Assembly (NCBI GenBank): GCA_020059485.1
Contig: JAGVCA010000028.1
Location: 1-52,123 of the forward strand
Source: Anaerolineales bacterium
GTDB lineage: Bacteria; Chloroflexota; Anaerolineae; Anaerolineales; UBA11579
DNA length: 52,123 nucleotides
Direction: 5' to 3'
Within the stretch, counting starts at the first letter, position 1. Each line of letters begins with the position of its first letter. The notes under the pieces were generated by a model. It was not told the DNA's origin. It made no database searches and saw nothing but the letters and a program-made list of their open reading frames with translations. Position numbers and translations under genes: made by a program. Positions 15,942 through 24,075 of this stretch are shown here, in pieces.

Positions 15942-16865
15942 CTACTCCAGAGGCAGTTCATCCCGGCCAACAAGCCGGTCACGTAATCTGCGCACCCGAT
16001 TCCAAAAACGCTCCCCAAACCGCCGGATCAGATCAACTGCGGCATCTGATTCCGGCACCTGCCGGTCAAAGGCTTTTTCCAGATCAGCCTGGTGTTTCTT
16101 CAGCCACAGATAAAGGTCGGTCTCGGTACGTCCGGGGAAATCCTCCAGCACCTGGTGTTCACGGATCGCTTCGACAGCCGGGCAGTAGACATTATCCACC
16201 CAGCTGGCGCTGGCTTCCTCGATTGTGATATCCCGCTGGAGTTCCAGCCCCATATAGTACCGGTGGACCTGGATATGCTCCAGGATCTCGCGGTAGCGTC
16301 CGGGCAAGGTCACTTTGATCTCAACACCGGGTCTTACCTCTTCGAGTTGGGTGTCTTCCATCAGCTCCGCCCTTTCCGCTTTCAGAACCACGTCCTGAAT
16401 ATTATCGCCCGGGTCTAGATCAACGCTGGTACGGAACTCCTTGACATACGCCTCAATGGTTTGTGCCTCAAATTGTCGGGCGACAGACACCCGGTGATTG
16501 CCGTCGAGGACAAAATACACATCCCCCACCTGGTACACCTCGATCGGCTCCAGACCCTGCGTTTCCATCAATTCCTTCACCCGCGCCCATCGCTGTTCGT
16601 CACTGTCCGAGAGCGGGTTGAACTGGCGGTTAAAATCATGGTACCGGCTGACGGTCCCAACGATCGAATCTAATGGGATCACTTTTCGGGCTTCAAGCTT
16701 GGGGTGTGCCAATTCCAAGGTTCTGCGCACTTCGTCAAACACCAGCAGATCATCCGACCGGCCGGTGAGACGTGACAACAGCTTCCTTAGCCGGGCTCGC
16801 CGCCGCGCCTGTCTGAACTGCTGGATGGCATCCAACCGTTGGCGGCCTCCAATCTCATCATTCAT
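15942..16865 (-). CDS. ParB/sulfiredoxin-fold N-terminal domain protein with DUF4032-like C-terminus
   Basis: The 307-residue protein has a basic helical N terminus, then a ParB/Srx-type fold with the signature DGNHRVSVARQFEA near residue 120. A C-terminal region resembles DUF4032 (QVHRYYMGLELQRDITIEEA; GRTETDLYLWLKKHQ). It lacks the HTH of chromosome-partitioning ParB, so it is not a partition protein. ParB/Srx-fold proteins can be CTPases, kinases or nucleases. It begins 9 bases after the phosphoesterase stop and is probably co-transcribed. Its C-terminus nearly meets the convergent serine hydrolase. Confidence 0.68.
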   Translation of the reverse strand: MNDEIGGRQRLDAIQQFRQARRRARLRKLLSRLTGRSDDLLVFDEVRRTLELAHPKLEARKVIPLDSIVGTVSRYHDFNRQFNPLSDSDEQRWARVKELMETQGLEPIEVYQVGDVYFVLDGNHRVSVARQFEAQTIEAYVKEFRTSVDLDPGDNIQDVVLKAERAELMEDTQLEEVRPGVEIKVTLPGRYREILEHIQVHRYYMGLELQRDITIEEASASWVDNVYCPAVEAIREHQVLEDFPGRTETDLYLWLKKHQADLEKAFDRQVPESDAAVDLIRRFGERFWNRVRRLRDRLVGRDELPLE

Positions 16866-16874
16866 CGTTTTTCC

Positions 16875-17513
16875 TCATTCAAATTCTACGACCTGGTATG
16901 GGCAGGCATTGATCACGATTGTTTGCTCAAAGGTCTGTGGTTTTAGTTCTCGGTGGTCATAATGGTGAATATGGCCGTGAAAATGATACTTTGGCCGAAA
17001 TACCGTCAGAAACCAGCGATAAGCCTTGAAACCGGTATGAGCCCGGTCTTCGGCATCGCCAACCTGGTAAGCGGGCGAATGAGTCACCAGGATATCCAGG
17101 TACCGCCCGTATCTGATCCGGTTCCACAGCAGCGCTGGGAATTTCTGCACGACCTGCAGCCAGGCCTCCCACTGGGAGAATTGGTACTTCGCCTTGGAGT
17201 ACCTGACCGACCCTTCAAACCCGACCAGGATGATGCCTTGGTGGTTGACGATCTTGCGGTGCAGGCTGGCTGCGCCCCAGGGATGTTTCCGCTCTCCGTG
17301 CGTGGCGAATTCCACCTCCGGATCATGATTGCCGTGCACGTAATAAAGCGGGACATTCAGCCGGTCGAGAATAAATTCTAGGTAGTAATACGGCAGATCG
17401 CCGCAACTGATCACCATATCCACATCTGGAAAAATGGAGCGGACCTGTTCGTTATAAAAACGGTCAACCACCTGGTCGCTAAGCAGCAGGATGCGCGTTT
17501 TACCGTTGTTCAT
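16875..17513 (-). CDS. calcineurin-like metallophosphoesterase
   Basis: The 212-residue phosphoesterase carries SCGDLPYYYLEF (metal-binding GD), GNHDPE, a mid-protein THSPAYQ and the terminal GHIHHYD, the standard order of metallophosphatase motifs. The initial D-x-H is altered (LLSDQVVD), so the first metal ligand may differ. It would hydrolyse a phosphomono- or diester in the cytosol; the substrate is unknown. It leads into the ParB/DUF4032-like gene. Confidence 0.85.
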   Translation of the reverse strand: MNNGKTRILLLSDQVVDRFYNEQVRSIFPDVDMVISCGDLPYYYLEFILDRLNVPLYYVHGNHDPEVEFATHGERKHPWGAASLHRKIVNHQGIILVGFEGSVRYSKAKYQFSQWEAWLQVVQKFPALLWNRIRYGRYLDILVTHSPAYQVGDAEDRAHTGFKAYRWFLTVFRPKYHFHGHIHHYDHRELKPQTFEQTIVINACPYQVVEFE

Positions 17514-17574
17514 ATCATATAAAGGTTACCATAAATTGAACTCTGGCGTATCGATCCGGAAAACGTTTGATCAC

Positions 17575-18231
17575 TCAAGGTTGAGAAACAATAAAATTAT
17601 CAAAGAAAACATTGACATCAGTCTGGTCGAAAGCCCCGGCGATCAAACCGACATCCCCCACCTGGTAACTCGAGTCTTCCACAGAGGCCAGGAGCACGCC
17701 ATTGACCGACAGGCTCAAGCGTTCTCCAACGCACTCGGCAGACAGATGATTGGTATTCAGCCCCGCCCGGACGGCCGGATCGTACTGGTACCCTTCCATC
17801 CCGATGAAAAACTCGTTGCCCTGGTACATCTTGAAGATGGCATACGCCCCATCCGAGCGCACTGTCAGGAAATAAAAATCCTGGTTGTTCTCCATCCGGC
17901 AGACGATCCCCATCTCCGCCAGCTCAGCCGCCCCAGTGAAGGCCACATCCACCTCAACCCGGACATCACCGTACGCTTGCTGCACCACACTCCAGGAGAA
18001 AATATTTGGGTCATCGATCTTGATATGATAAGTGCCGTTGTAATAATCTTTGACCCCGCCCTGCGAGCTGATCTCCCATCCGCTGCGAGAGTCAGAAAAA
18101 TTCTCCTCGAACAAGATGCCAGTCATATTCTCGGAAACGCCAGGCAGGACTGGCCCACATCCGGCCAGGATGAGGATCAACAACCACCCTCCCAGCATAA
18201 CCGCTGCCAATCTTTTGTTCGTCCGTTCCAT
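17575..18231 (-). CDS. lipoprotein with LamG/DUF1080-like beta-sandwich domain
   Basis: I start at the ATG at 18231: the product then opens with a type II signal peptide (basic MERTNKR, hydrophobic core, lipobox LAGC with Cys25). The upstream extension of 28 residues has no such feature. The mature part has FEENFSDSRSGWEISS, then a beta-rich region ending in VFFDNFIVSQP, typical of concanavalin-like/3-keto-disaccharide-hydrolase-fold surface proteins. It probably binds carbohydrate at the cell surface; no catalytic residues are identifiable. Confidence 0.75.
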   Translation of the reverse strand: MERTNKRLAAVMLGGWLLILILAGCGPVLPGVSENMTGILFEENFSDSRSGWEISSQGGVKDYYNGTYHIKIDDPNIFSWSVVQQAYGDVRVEVDVAFTGAAELAEMGIVCRMENNQDFYFLTVRSDGAYAIFKMYQGNEFFIGMEGYQYDPAVRAGLNTNHLSAECVGERLSLSVNGVLLASVEDSSYQVGDVGLIAGAFDQTDVNVFFDNFIVSQP

Positions 18232-18257
18232 GCCTGGCTGCACTCCTGTCTGATGCA

Positions 18258-18266
18258 AGTATATCA
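18258..18266 (-). promoter_or_regulatory. extended -10 of the LamG-like lipoprotein gene
   Basis: TGATATACT reads on the minus strand 26 bases before the ATG at 18231. The -35 position (CTTGCA at 17 bases) is weak. Confidence 0.5.
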
Positions 18267-18388
18267 ACCAACTGGCAGGATGCAAGTTCCATTCCACTCT
18301 GGGAGATGAAACCATGCATCCCGTTCTGCGTATAATGAAGTAACAACATCATTAGATGTGAGTACCAACCAACCTCGAATGGAGAAAA

Positions 18389-18760
18389 ATGATGAACGAA
18401 GAAAACCAGGAAAAGGAAACCAAAGACTTCTCAATGGAATGGAACCTGACCGACAACAACTGGATCATGGGTGTCGCTCTGATCCTGTCTGGCGGTTTAT
18501 TCCTGCTCGATACGATGAACATCGTCCAGATCGACCTGAGCAACTGGTGGGCGATCTTCATCCTCATTCCCGGTATCAATATGGCCGTCAACGGCTGGCG
18601 TCGTTATCAGCGGTCTGGTTCGAAAGGCGGGCTGAATACCAGTTTGTGGGGCCTGGTATTGATCATTGTGGCGTTTGCCTTCTTTTTCGACATCGCCTGG
18701 AGTCTGGTGTTCCCGGTGGTTCTGATCGCCATGGGGGCTTACCTGCTCCTGACACGCTAG
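18389..18760 (+). CDS. small membrane protein with LiaF-type/DUF5668-like helices
   Basis: The 123-residue protein has a charged N-terminal tail and then four predicted membrane helices in two hairpins (IMGVALILSGGLFLLD, WAIFILIPGINMAVN, LWGLVLIIVAFAFFF, LVFPVVLIAMGAYLLL). The pattern resembles the LiaF transmembrane domain without its extracytoplasmic part. GGAG precedes the tandem ATGs at 18389/18392, and a TATAAT lies at 18331-18336. It is convergent with a LiaF-like gene, suggesting related envelope-stress roles (inferred). Confidence 0.65.
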   Translation: MMNEENQEKETKDFSMEWNLTDNNWIMGVALILSGGLFLLDTMNIVQIDLSNWWAIFILIPGINMAVNGWRRYQRSGSKGGLNTSLWGLVLIIVAFAFFFDIAWSLVFPVVLIAMGAYLLLTR

Positions 18761-18779
18761 ACTATTGACATCAAGATAA

Positions 18780-18813
18780 CCAAAAAGCGACCGAAATTCC
18801 GGTCGCTTTTTGG
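18780..18813. terminator. bidirectional intrinsic terminator
   Basis: A perfect 14-bp stem CCAAAAAGCGACCG / CGGTCGCTTTTTGG has a 6-base loop. A and T tracts inside the stem let it work for both convergent LiaF-like genes. Confidence 0.88.
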
Positions 18814-18830
18814 TTGTCTTTTAGTTCAGA

Positions 18831-19370
18831 TCAGGCCATACTGCCTGTGCGGATCTTCAGATCGACAGCAAAAGCTGCCGTGTTGAGGATGAACTTCTTT
18901 TCAGCAGTATCGAAATTCACGCTCTGATAAGTGTAGCCGGTCATCACATTGCTGGAAGTTTCGCCGTTCACTTTGGCTTCCACCACAAACCCGGTCGATT
19001 CCACCCGCAGGCCAACCTCAGCCGGGACATCCACAGTGATATCGCCGGCAAAGAACCGCACCGAGTAGTAATTCTCGCCTGGGTGGAGTTCCATCCGGCT
19101 CAGATCGATATCGATATCACCGGCGAACATCCGCACTTCTTTCCCGCCAGCCGGCCATTCCCGGTCCAGGGTGATATCGCGGGCAAAATAGTGTTCCGCA
19201 TTGTCAGGGGCGATCGCACGCGGGCGGAAGATCAGGATGGTCCCAACCGCGATGAAGACCAGCGGCCAGAACAGTTCGCCAGCATCGAAGTTGAAGATGT
19301 TCGCGGCCAGATACAGTGCGCCCAGCACGATCAGGAAGATTGCCAAAAGTTGTTGTCCACGCTTAGTCAT
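18831..19370 (-). CDS. LiaF-like cell-envelope-stress membrane protein (DUF2154)
   Basis: The start is set at the ATG at 19370, which has AGGAG 7 bases upstream; an extension upstream to 19538 is not protein-like. The 179-residue product has two N-terminal membrane helices (GQQLLAIFLIVLGALYLAANIF, LFWPLVFIAVGTILIF). An extracytoplasmic beta-repeat region with KEVRMFAGDIDIDLSRM and SVRFFAGDITVDVP follows, the repeating pattern of LiaF/YvqF C-terminal domains. LiaF restrains LiaRS signalling in Firmicutes; no LiaS or LiaR is in the window. Confidence 0.78.
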   Translation of the reverse strand: MTKRGQQLLAIFLIVLGALYLAANIFNFDAGELFWPLVFIAVGTILIFRPRAIAPDNAEHYFARDITLDREWPAGGKEVRMFAGDIDIDLSRMELHPGENYYSVRFFAGDITVDVPAEVGLRVESTGFVVEAKVNGETSSNVMTGYTYQSVNFDTAEKKFILNTAAFAVDLKIRTGSMA

Positions 19371-19412
19371 TTTCTTTCTCCTAGGCTCCAGCATTCCCGG
19401 CTGGATGAGTTG

Positions 19413-19418
19413 ATTATA
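19413..19418 (-). promoter_or_regulatory. -10 element of the LiaF-like gene
   Basis: TATAAT on the minus strand lies 42 bases before the ATG at 19370. The -35 position shows no match. Confidence 0.4.
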
Positions 19419-19529
19419 CCCTCGCTGCAGCCTCGATGGCCGCAGTCTGTAGTTCCACTTACCCAATAGTACGGATTTCTGAATGGATGGTCGCGTGCCT
19501 GGGTCTGCGGCGAGGCTTAAAAAAGGATA

Positions 19530-19535
19530 TATAAT
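19530..19535 (+). promoter_or_regulatory. -10 element predicting a leaderless metzincin mRNA
   Basis: TATAAT ends six bases before the ATG at 19542, so transcription would begin at or within a base of the start codon. There is no ribosome binding site and no recognisable -35. Confidence 0.5.
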
Positions 19536-19541
19536 CACTCT

Positions 19542-20357
19542 ATGCGCAAGTCCCTGACTGGATACCTGGGTTTCCCTCAGATCCTCCTGCTGCCCTTTTT
19601 ATTCACCGCTGTCTTCCTCGACATACTGTTCTGCATCCCGCTGGCCGGACGGGCCTTAAAATGGATCTGGAACATTGTCCTGTCGGTCTTCCACTATCTG
19701 CTGGGACTGATTGAATGGGGTTTCTGGCTGCTCGGTATCCGGCCAGTGAAGAAAATGCGCCTCGGTTTCCTGCTCTTCAGAGATCCGGAAGGAAATCTGT
19801 TATCCAACCCGGATTCGATGATGCGCGCGGTCCAGAATGCCCGGACAGCCTTCGCTCAGGCTGGTGTCGAGATCCTGCCGGCATTCCCGCCCCCAAAACG
19901 GCTGACGGAAGAGGGCGAAAGCCCTCCCTCGGAGCACTGGTACCGCATCCTGCCCTACGATTCCACCCGACCGCTGGCTCGGGTAGGCTGCAATCTGGCA
20001 GCCGCCTTGCAGGACCTCGGCATCCCCGGGATGTATTTCCAGTACCACACCCTGACAAACTTCTTCGAGACCGGGCCGCGCCGCCTGACAGGATATGGCA
20101 GCCCGATCACTGTCTTCGCCGTGCCGGATATTGTCGATTTCGGTGGTTGCTCATTGGGCTGGCTGACCGATTACGTCACCGTTCAACACAACTCTCTGTT
20201 GACCACCGCCCATGAACTCGGCCACGCCTGCGGCCTTGGCCACCGCGAGGACACCCAGAACATCATGCATCCTTCCTCCGGCCGGTTGCGTGAGGTGACC
20301 ATGACCAGCTGGCAGATCGCTGTGATCCGCGCTTCCCGCCATGTGACCCGCTTCTGA
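19542..20357 (+). CDS. membrane-anchored metzincin-type zinc metalloprotease
   Basis: The 271-residue protein has two membrane segments in the first 65 residues and a soluble domain. That domain carries the zinc site HELGHACGLGH (224-234) and a Met-turn-like NIMHPSS, diagnostic of metzincins such as matrixins and archaemetzincin-like proteases. The short catalytic domain has no obvious propeptide. Substrates are unknown. Its TGA overlaps the next ATG as TGATG, so the two genes are translationally coupled. Confidence 0.78.
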   Translation: MRKSLTGYLGFPQILLLPFLFTAVFLDILFCIPLAGRALKWIWNIVLSVFHYLLGLIEWGFWLLGIRPVKKMRLGFLLFRDPEGNLLSNPDSMMRAVQNARTAFAQAGVEILPAFPPPKRLTEEGESPPSEHWYRILPYDSTRPLARVGCNLAAALQDLGIPGMYFQYHTLTNFFETGPRRLTGYGSPITVFAVPDIVDFGGCSLGWLTDYVTVQHNSLLTTAHELGHACGLGHREDTQNIMHPSSGRLREVTMTSWQIAVIRASRHVTRF

Positions 20358-21559
20358 TGACTTATCTGAATTCGGAAAGACCCACACAGGTACAACTGGC
20401 CCGCAACCTTGTCCGGCAGATCAAGCGCGGGCATGCCTGGGTGTATGCCGATGCCCTGCGCGGCGTCCCAAGTGTCGAGCCGGGATCTCCCGCACGTCTG
20501 CTGGACAACCGCGGCGGCAAGGAGATCGCCCGAGGTTATCTCGACCCGGACAGCCCTTTGGTCTTGCGCCTTTGCACCGTGCAGCCGGGCGAAGCCCTCG
20601 ATGATCGCTGGCTGCTCCGGCGACTGGCGTCTGCCATTGACCTCCGAAGGACTTTGTTTCCCGATCCCGATCAGACCAATGCCTATCGGTTGATCAATGG
20701 CGAGGGAGACGGGCTGCCCGGACTGGTCTGTGACCTGTATGCCCGCGCGGCGGTGCTGGTCACCGACGGCGCCGGACCTGCGGGTTTCTATCACATCCCT
20801 CAGATTGCGGCCTGGCTGGCCGGTCAGTTTGACCTTGAGACGGTCATCCATCGCTTCCGGCTGCCCGACCGATCCGGCGCCGAAGTGATCATCGGCGAAC
20901 CGGCCGTGGAACCCATCTCTTTTCGTGAGAACGGCCTGAACTTCACCGCCGACCTGATCGCCGGACAGAAGACCGGATTCTTCCTCGACCAGCGCGACAA
21001 CCGGCATTTCCTGCAGCCCTTCTCGGCTGGCGCTCAGGTGCTGAATGCCTTCGGCTACACCGGCGCGTTTTCGGTCTATGCCGGCCAGGCAGGCGCAGGG
21101 CATGTCATCACCCTCGATTCTGCCGCGCCTGCCCTGGGGTTAGCCGACCGTCACTGGGCGATCAATGATCTCGATCCCGGGAAACATGAGACCGTCAATG
21201 CCGATGCTTTTGACTACCTTGAGCAGGCCTCCAGGCAGAAAGATACCTGGGACCTGGTGATCCTCGACCCGCCTTCCTTCGCGTCATCAGAAGCCAACGT
21301 GCCGGCCGCGGTCAATGCCTACACCAAATTGGTCCGCCTGGGCACGGCGGTCACATCCCCAGGCGGACTGTTGGCGGCCGCTTCGTGCTCCAGCCATATC
21401 ACCCGCCAGATGTTCCTTGAGGTCATCGAGCAAGCCATCTCGGACGCCCGCCGTCAGGCTACCGTGCTGACCGTACGCGGCCAGCCGCCGGACCATCCCG
21501 CCCCGCTGGTGATGCCAGAACTTCAATATCTCAAATTCGTGCTTATCAAGTTGGATTGA
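20357..21559 (+). CDS. RlmI-like 23S rRNA (cytosine-C5) methyltransferase
   Basis: The 400-residue protein shows an N-terminal PUA-like domain (VRQIKRGHAWVYADAL), the EEHD-like middle region, and a class I SAM fold. SAM-fold features are QKTGFFLDQRDNR, VLNAFGYTGAFSVYA, LDPPSFA and SCSSHI, matching the COG1092 family. RlmI makes m5C1962 in 23S rRNA; related members modify other positions. It overlaps the metzincin stop by one base. The gene ends one base before folC on the other strand. Confidence 0.87.
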   Translation: MTYLNSERPTQVQLARNLVRQIKRGHAWVYADALRGVPSVEPGSPARLLDNRGGKEIARGYLDPDSPLVLRLCTVQPGEALDDRWLLRRLASAIDLRRTLFPDPDQTNAYRLINGEGDGLPGLVCDLYARAAVLVTDGAGPAGFYHIPQIAAWLAGQFDLETVIHRFRLPDRSGAEVIIGEPAVEPISFRENGLNFTADLIAGQKTGFFLDQRDNRHFLQPFSAGAQVLNAFGYTGAFSVYAGQAGAGHVITLDSAAPALGLADRHWAINDLDPGKHETVNADAFDYLEQASRQKDTWDLVILDPPSFASSEANVPAAVNAYTKLVRLGTAVTSPGGLLAAASCSSHITRQMFLEVIEQAISDARRQATVLTVRGQPPDHPAPLVMPELQYLKFVLIKLD

Positions 21560-22993
21560 TCAACGCTCTCCGGACTCCAGAGCGGTGAGGATTTCCTCTA
21601 CCGGGTACCACACCCCACGCGCCTCCCCCAGCATATACAACGATCCGGTCACGACCACCACCTCATCCTGGCTGGCCTGCTCAATGGCTATCCGCACCGC
21701 ATCCGGGATCCGATCCACTTCCAGCACTTGCTGCCCCGGTGCGAGCGACCGGATCACCTCCGCCAGGGCAGACACCGGCGCGGCCGGCTTGCCGAACACT
21801 TTGGGTTGAGTTGCCACCCATTTGCCGGTCACCGGTGCCAGGGCCTGGATGATGCCGCGAAAGTCCTTGATCGAGAGCGTCCCTAGCACCATCGTCAGCC
21901 GTTTGCCCGGGAAAGCCGACGCCAGGCTGGCTGCCAGGGCCGAAGCCTTGTGCTGGTTATGAGCGCCATCCAGCACCACCACCGGCTCGGCCTGCACGAT
22001 CTCAAACCGCCCGGCCACCTCCACCTGTGCCCCAGCCTGGAAAGCCCCTTCGTCCAATGAGAGCAATCCCCGGCCTTCCAGCAGGTCCAGGGCAGCCACA
22101 GCCAGGGCAGCATTCTCCACCTGGAACTCGCCTGCCATCGCCAATCGCAGGTCCGGATAGGTCCGATAGATACCCTGAACCGAGAAACCACCCTCCGCAT
22201 CTTTTCGCCGGAAGGAGAAATCTTCTCCCACACAAAACAGCTCGGCGCCTTTTTCCTCTGCTTCCGCCCGGATGATCGCCAGCACCTCGGGCTTGGTCTC
22301 GGCGGTGATCGCCAGACCGCCTGGTTTGATGATCCCGGCTTTGTGCGCAGCGATCTCCGGCAGGCTTTCGCCCAGCACTTCCATATGGTCGTAATTGACA
22401 TTCGTGATGACTGCCAGTTTGGCCGGGACCACGTTGGTCGGGTCGTAACGGCCGCCCAGACCGGTCTCGATCACCCCCCACTCGACGCCCTGCCGGGCCA
22501 GCCACAAAAATGTCAAAGCCACCCAGGCCTCGCCATACTTCATGGCGTTGAACTGGTCATTCTCAGTCAGCCAGCCCTGATACAGGCGGCGGTAATCCGC
22601 CACCAGCCCGGCAAACTCGGACGGCCGGATCATCTTTTGATCGACGATCAGCTTTTCGTTACACACCTGCAAATATGGGCTGACATGGTACCCCGTCCGG
22701 TAACCGCCCGCCCGCAGCATCCCGGCCAGGAAGTTGACTACGGATCCTTTACCGGAAGTCCCAGCCACATGGATCGAGGGGAAGCTCTGCTCAGGGTTGC
22801 CGCAAAAGTCGAGGAATGACTGCATCCGCGCGATCTGTTCCCGAAACTCGGCCAGACGCACCTCCGGGCTTTTCTCCTGAAAGTAGCGTTCGCCTTTTGG
22901 GTCGGTGATCAGGGTGAACAGCCATTTTTCCGCCTGGCGAAACTCTGCCAGGGCTTGTTCGGTTCGTTCTGGAGGTCGAGGCGATCGGGTCAT
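21560..22993 (-). CDS. folC: bifunctional folylpolyglutamate/dihydrofolate synthase
   Basis: This is a Mur-ligase-fold enzyme with P-loop AGTSGKGSVVNF, VIETGLGGRYDPTN, TNVNYDHMEVLGES and the C-terminal VLDGAHNQHKA. It adds glutamate to folates (and to dihydropteroate in bifunctional enzymes) with ATP. I choose the ATG at 22993 (477 residues): TATAAT lies 7 bases upstream, so the longer reading frame to 23029 would begin before the transcript. The mRNA appears leaderless. Confidence 0.9.
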   Translation of the reverse strand: MTRSPRPPERTEQALAEFRQAEKWLFTLITDPKGERYFQEKSPEVRLAEFREQIARMQSFLDFCGNPEQSFPSIHVAGTSGKGSVVNFLAGMLRAGGYRTGYHVSPYLQVCNEKLIVDQKMIRPSEFAGLVADYRRLYQGWLTENDQFNAMKYGEAWVALTFLWLARQGVEWGVIETGLGGRYDPTNVVPAKLAVITNVNYDHMEVLGESLPEIAAHKAGIIKPGGLAITAETKPEVLAIIRAEAEEKGAELFCVGEDFSFRRKDAEGGFSVQGIYRTYPDLRLAMAGEFQVENAALAVAALDLLEGRGLLSLDEGAFQAGAQVEVAGRFEIVQAEPVVVLDGAHNQHKASALAASLASAFPGKRLTMVLGTLSIKDFRGIIQALAPVTGKWVATQPKVFGKPAAPVSALAEVIRSLAPGQQVLEVDRIPDAVRIAIEQASQDEVVVVTGSLYMLGEARGVWYPVEEILTALESGER

Positions 22994-23000
22994 GGCGCAG

Positions 23001-23029
23001 ATTATACGCTTGAAATGGCTGCCGAACAA
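23001..23029 (-). promoter_or_regulatory. promoter giving a leaderless folC transcript
   Basis: On the minus strand TTGTTC (23029-23024) and TATAAT (23006-23001) are 17 bases apart. The -10 ends 7 bases before the folC ATG. Confidence 0.6.
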
Positions 23030-23039
23030 TGACCAGCCG

Positions 23040-23074
23040 AAAAAACAGGCACAGATCGCTGTGATCTATGCCTG
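23040..23074 (-). terminator. intrinsic terminator of the NBR1-domain lipoprotein gene
   Basis: CAGGCA-x-AGATC pairs with GATCT-x-TGCCTG around a 5-base loop, and a run of six Ts follows on the minus strand. It separates the lipoprotein transcript from the folC promoter directly downstream. Confidence 0.82.
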
Positions 23075-23087
23075 CGGAAAAGACTGC

Positions 23088-23978
23088 CTACGGCCCGGGT
23101 GTATTGGTATAGAAAGGCGGGGCGGTAGAAGCCGGGCTGGTGAATTCCGGCTGGGAAGGTCCGGGGACCACCACCTGCACCAGCAGCGGCTCGGTTTGCC
23201 CTGCGCCGCCGCCAAACAGCGTGCCGCTGTCATCCGACATCATCCATCGGCTGGTATAAGTCCCGGCTTGCGGCGGCGTCCACAGGGGCAGCGTTAAAGT
23301 GACGTACTTGCCCGGCGCGACGGCCACATCTGCGCCCAGCGGCAATGGGGTTTGTCCGCCCAACTGAAATCCGTCATAATGCACCAGGGCAAAGGCTCCG
23401 TTCCAGGTGCACGTCCCGACATTCTGCACCTGCCAGGATTTATAAAAGAGCGTCGAGGCGGCCACATACGTGCCTGGCGGGTAGCTGACATGGGCGACAA
23501 ATCGGAAAGCCAGGCAGGGCACCTCGGTCGGGGTCGGAGTACCCGGCACGGGGGTGGCGGTTACCGTTTCGGTCGGCTCCGGGGTTGGCGTCGGGGTCCC
23601 GCTCTCGATCACGGCCAACGTCTGGGCCAGGGCAGTCAGGTTCAGTTCGGCGGTGGAGAGGGTTGGGGTAGCCGGCTCGGTGGTTGGGATCTCCGGCGGT
23701 GGGATCGTATTGGTTGGCGGCAAGGTCGGCGTCTGGACCGCTTCGTCGAGAGCGGCCTGGATGTTGGTCGCCAGGGCATTCAGTTCATCCTCCGAGGGAA
23801 TCACCCCGGGATTACCGCCGGTGCCATCCTCGCTCCCGCCAAACCAGGGAGAATCAACCTGCTGCCCGGCAGCCACGGCCGTGCCGTCTGCCAATCGCTG
23901 TTCGAATGGCCCGCAGCCTGTCAGGACTGCCGACACCAAAAAAGCCATTAGGATCACTGCCCAGGTTGAACCTTTCAT
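23088..23978 (-). CDS. lipoprotein with NBR1-type Ig-like domain
   Basis: The start at 23978 gives a type II signal peptide with lipobox LTGC (Cys22) and has GGAG 6 bases upstream. A long Thr/Pro-rich linker follows (about residues 75-150). The C-terminal domain has KSWQVQNVGTCTWNGAFALV and YTSRWMMSDDSGTLFGG, the Trp pattern of the Ig-like domain first seen in NBR1. Such exported proteins are frequent in Anaerolineae. A binding or scaffolding role on the surface is likely; no enzyme motif is present. Confidence 0.82.
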   Translation of the reverse strand: MKGSTWAVILMAFLVSAVLTGCGPFEQRLADGTAVAAGQQVDSPWFGGSEDGTGGNPGVIPSEDELNALATNIQAALDEAVQTPTLPPTNTIPPPEIPTTEPATPTLSTAELNLTALAQTLAVIESGTPTPTPEPTETVTATPVPGTPTPTEVPCLAFRFVAHVSYPPGTYVAASTLFYKSWQVQNVGTCTWNGAFALVHYDGFQLGGQTPLPLGADVAVAPGKYVTLTLPLWTPPQAGTYTSRWMMSDDSGTLFGGGAGQTEPLLVQVVVPGPSQPEFTSPASTAPPFYTNTPGP

Positions 23979-24009
23979 GCCATCTCCGCTAGATCTGCAA
24001 CTTTCTTCA

Positions 24010-24038
24010 ACTATACAGGAAGAACCACGAACACGCAA
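24010..24038 (-). promoter_or_regulatory. promoter of the NBR1-domain lipoprotein gene
   Basis: TTGCGT (24038-24033) and TATAGT (24015-24010) are 17 bases apart on the minus strand, about 32 bases before the ATG at 23978. This makes the gene independent of the GH25 gene upstream. Confidence 0.45.
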
Positions 24039-24075
24039 CCAGCCGCACTTCCCATCCGCCAGCGTTATATGCCGA

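Noticed and set aside
15942-16865. Chromosome partition gene parB
   Set aside because: It lacks the ParB HTH and a parA neighbour and has a different C-terminal domain. The same objections apply to the gene at 45890.
17491-18309. 272-codon plus-strand frame opposite the LamG-like lipoprotein
   Set aside because: No ribosome binding site or recognisable domain; the opposite strand has a signal peptide and lipobox.
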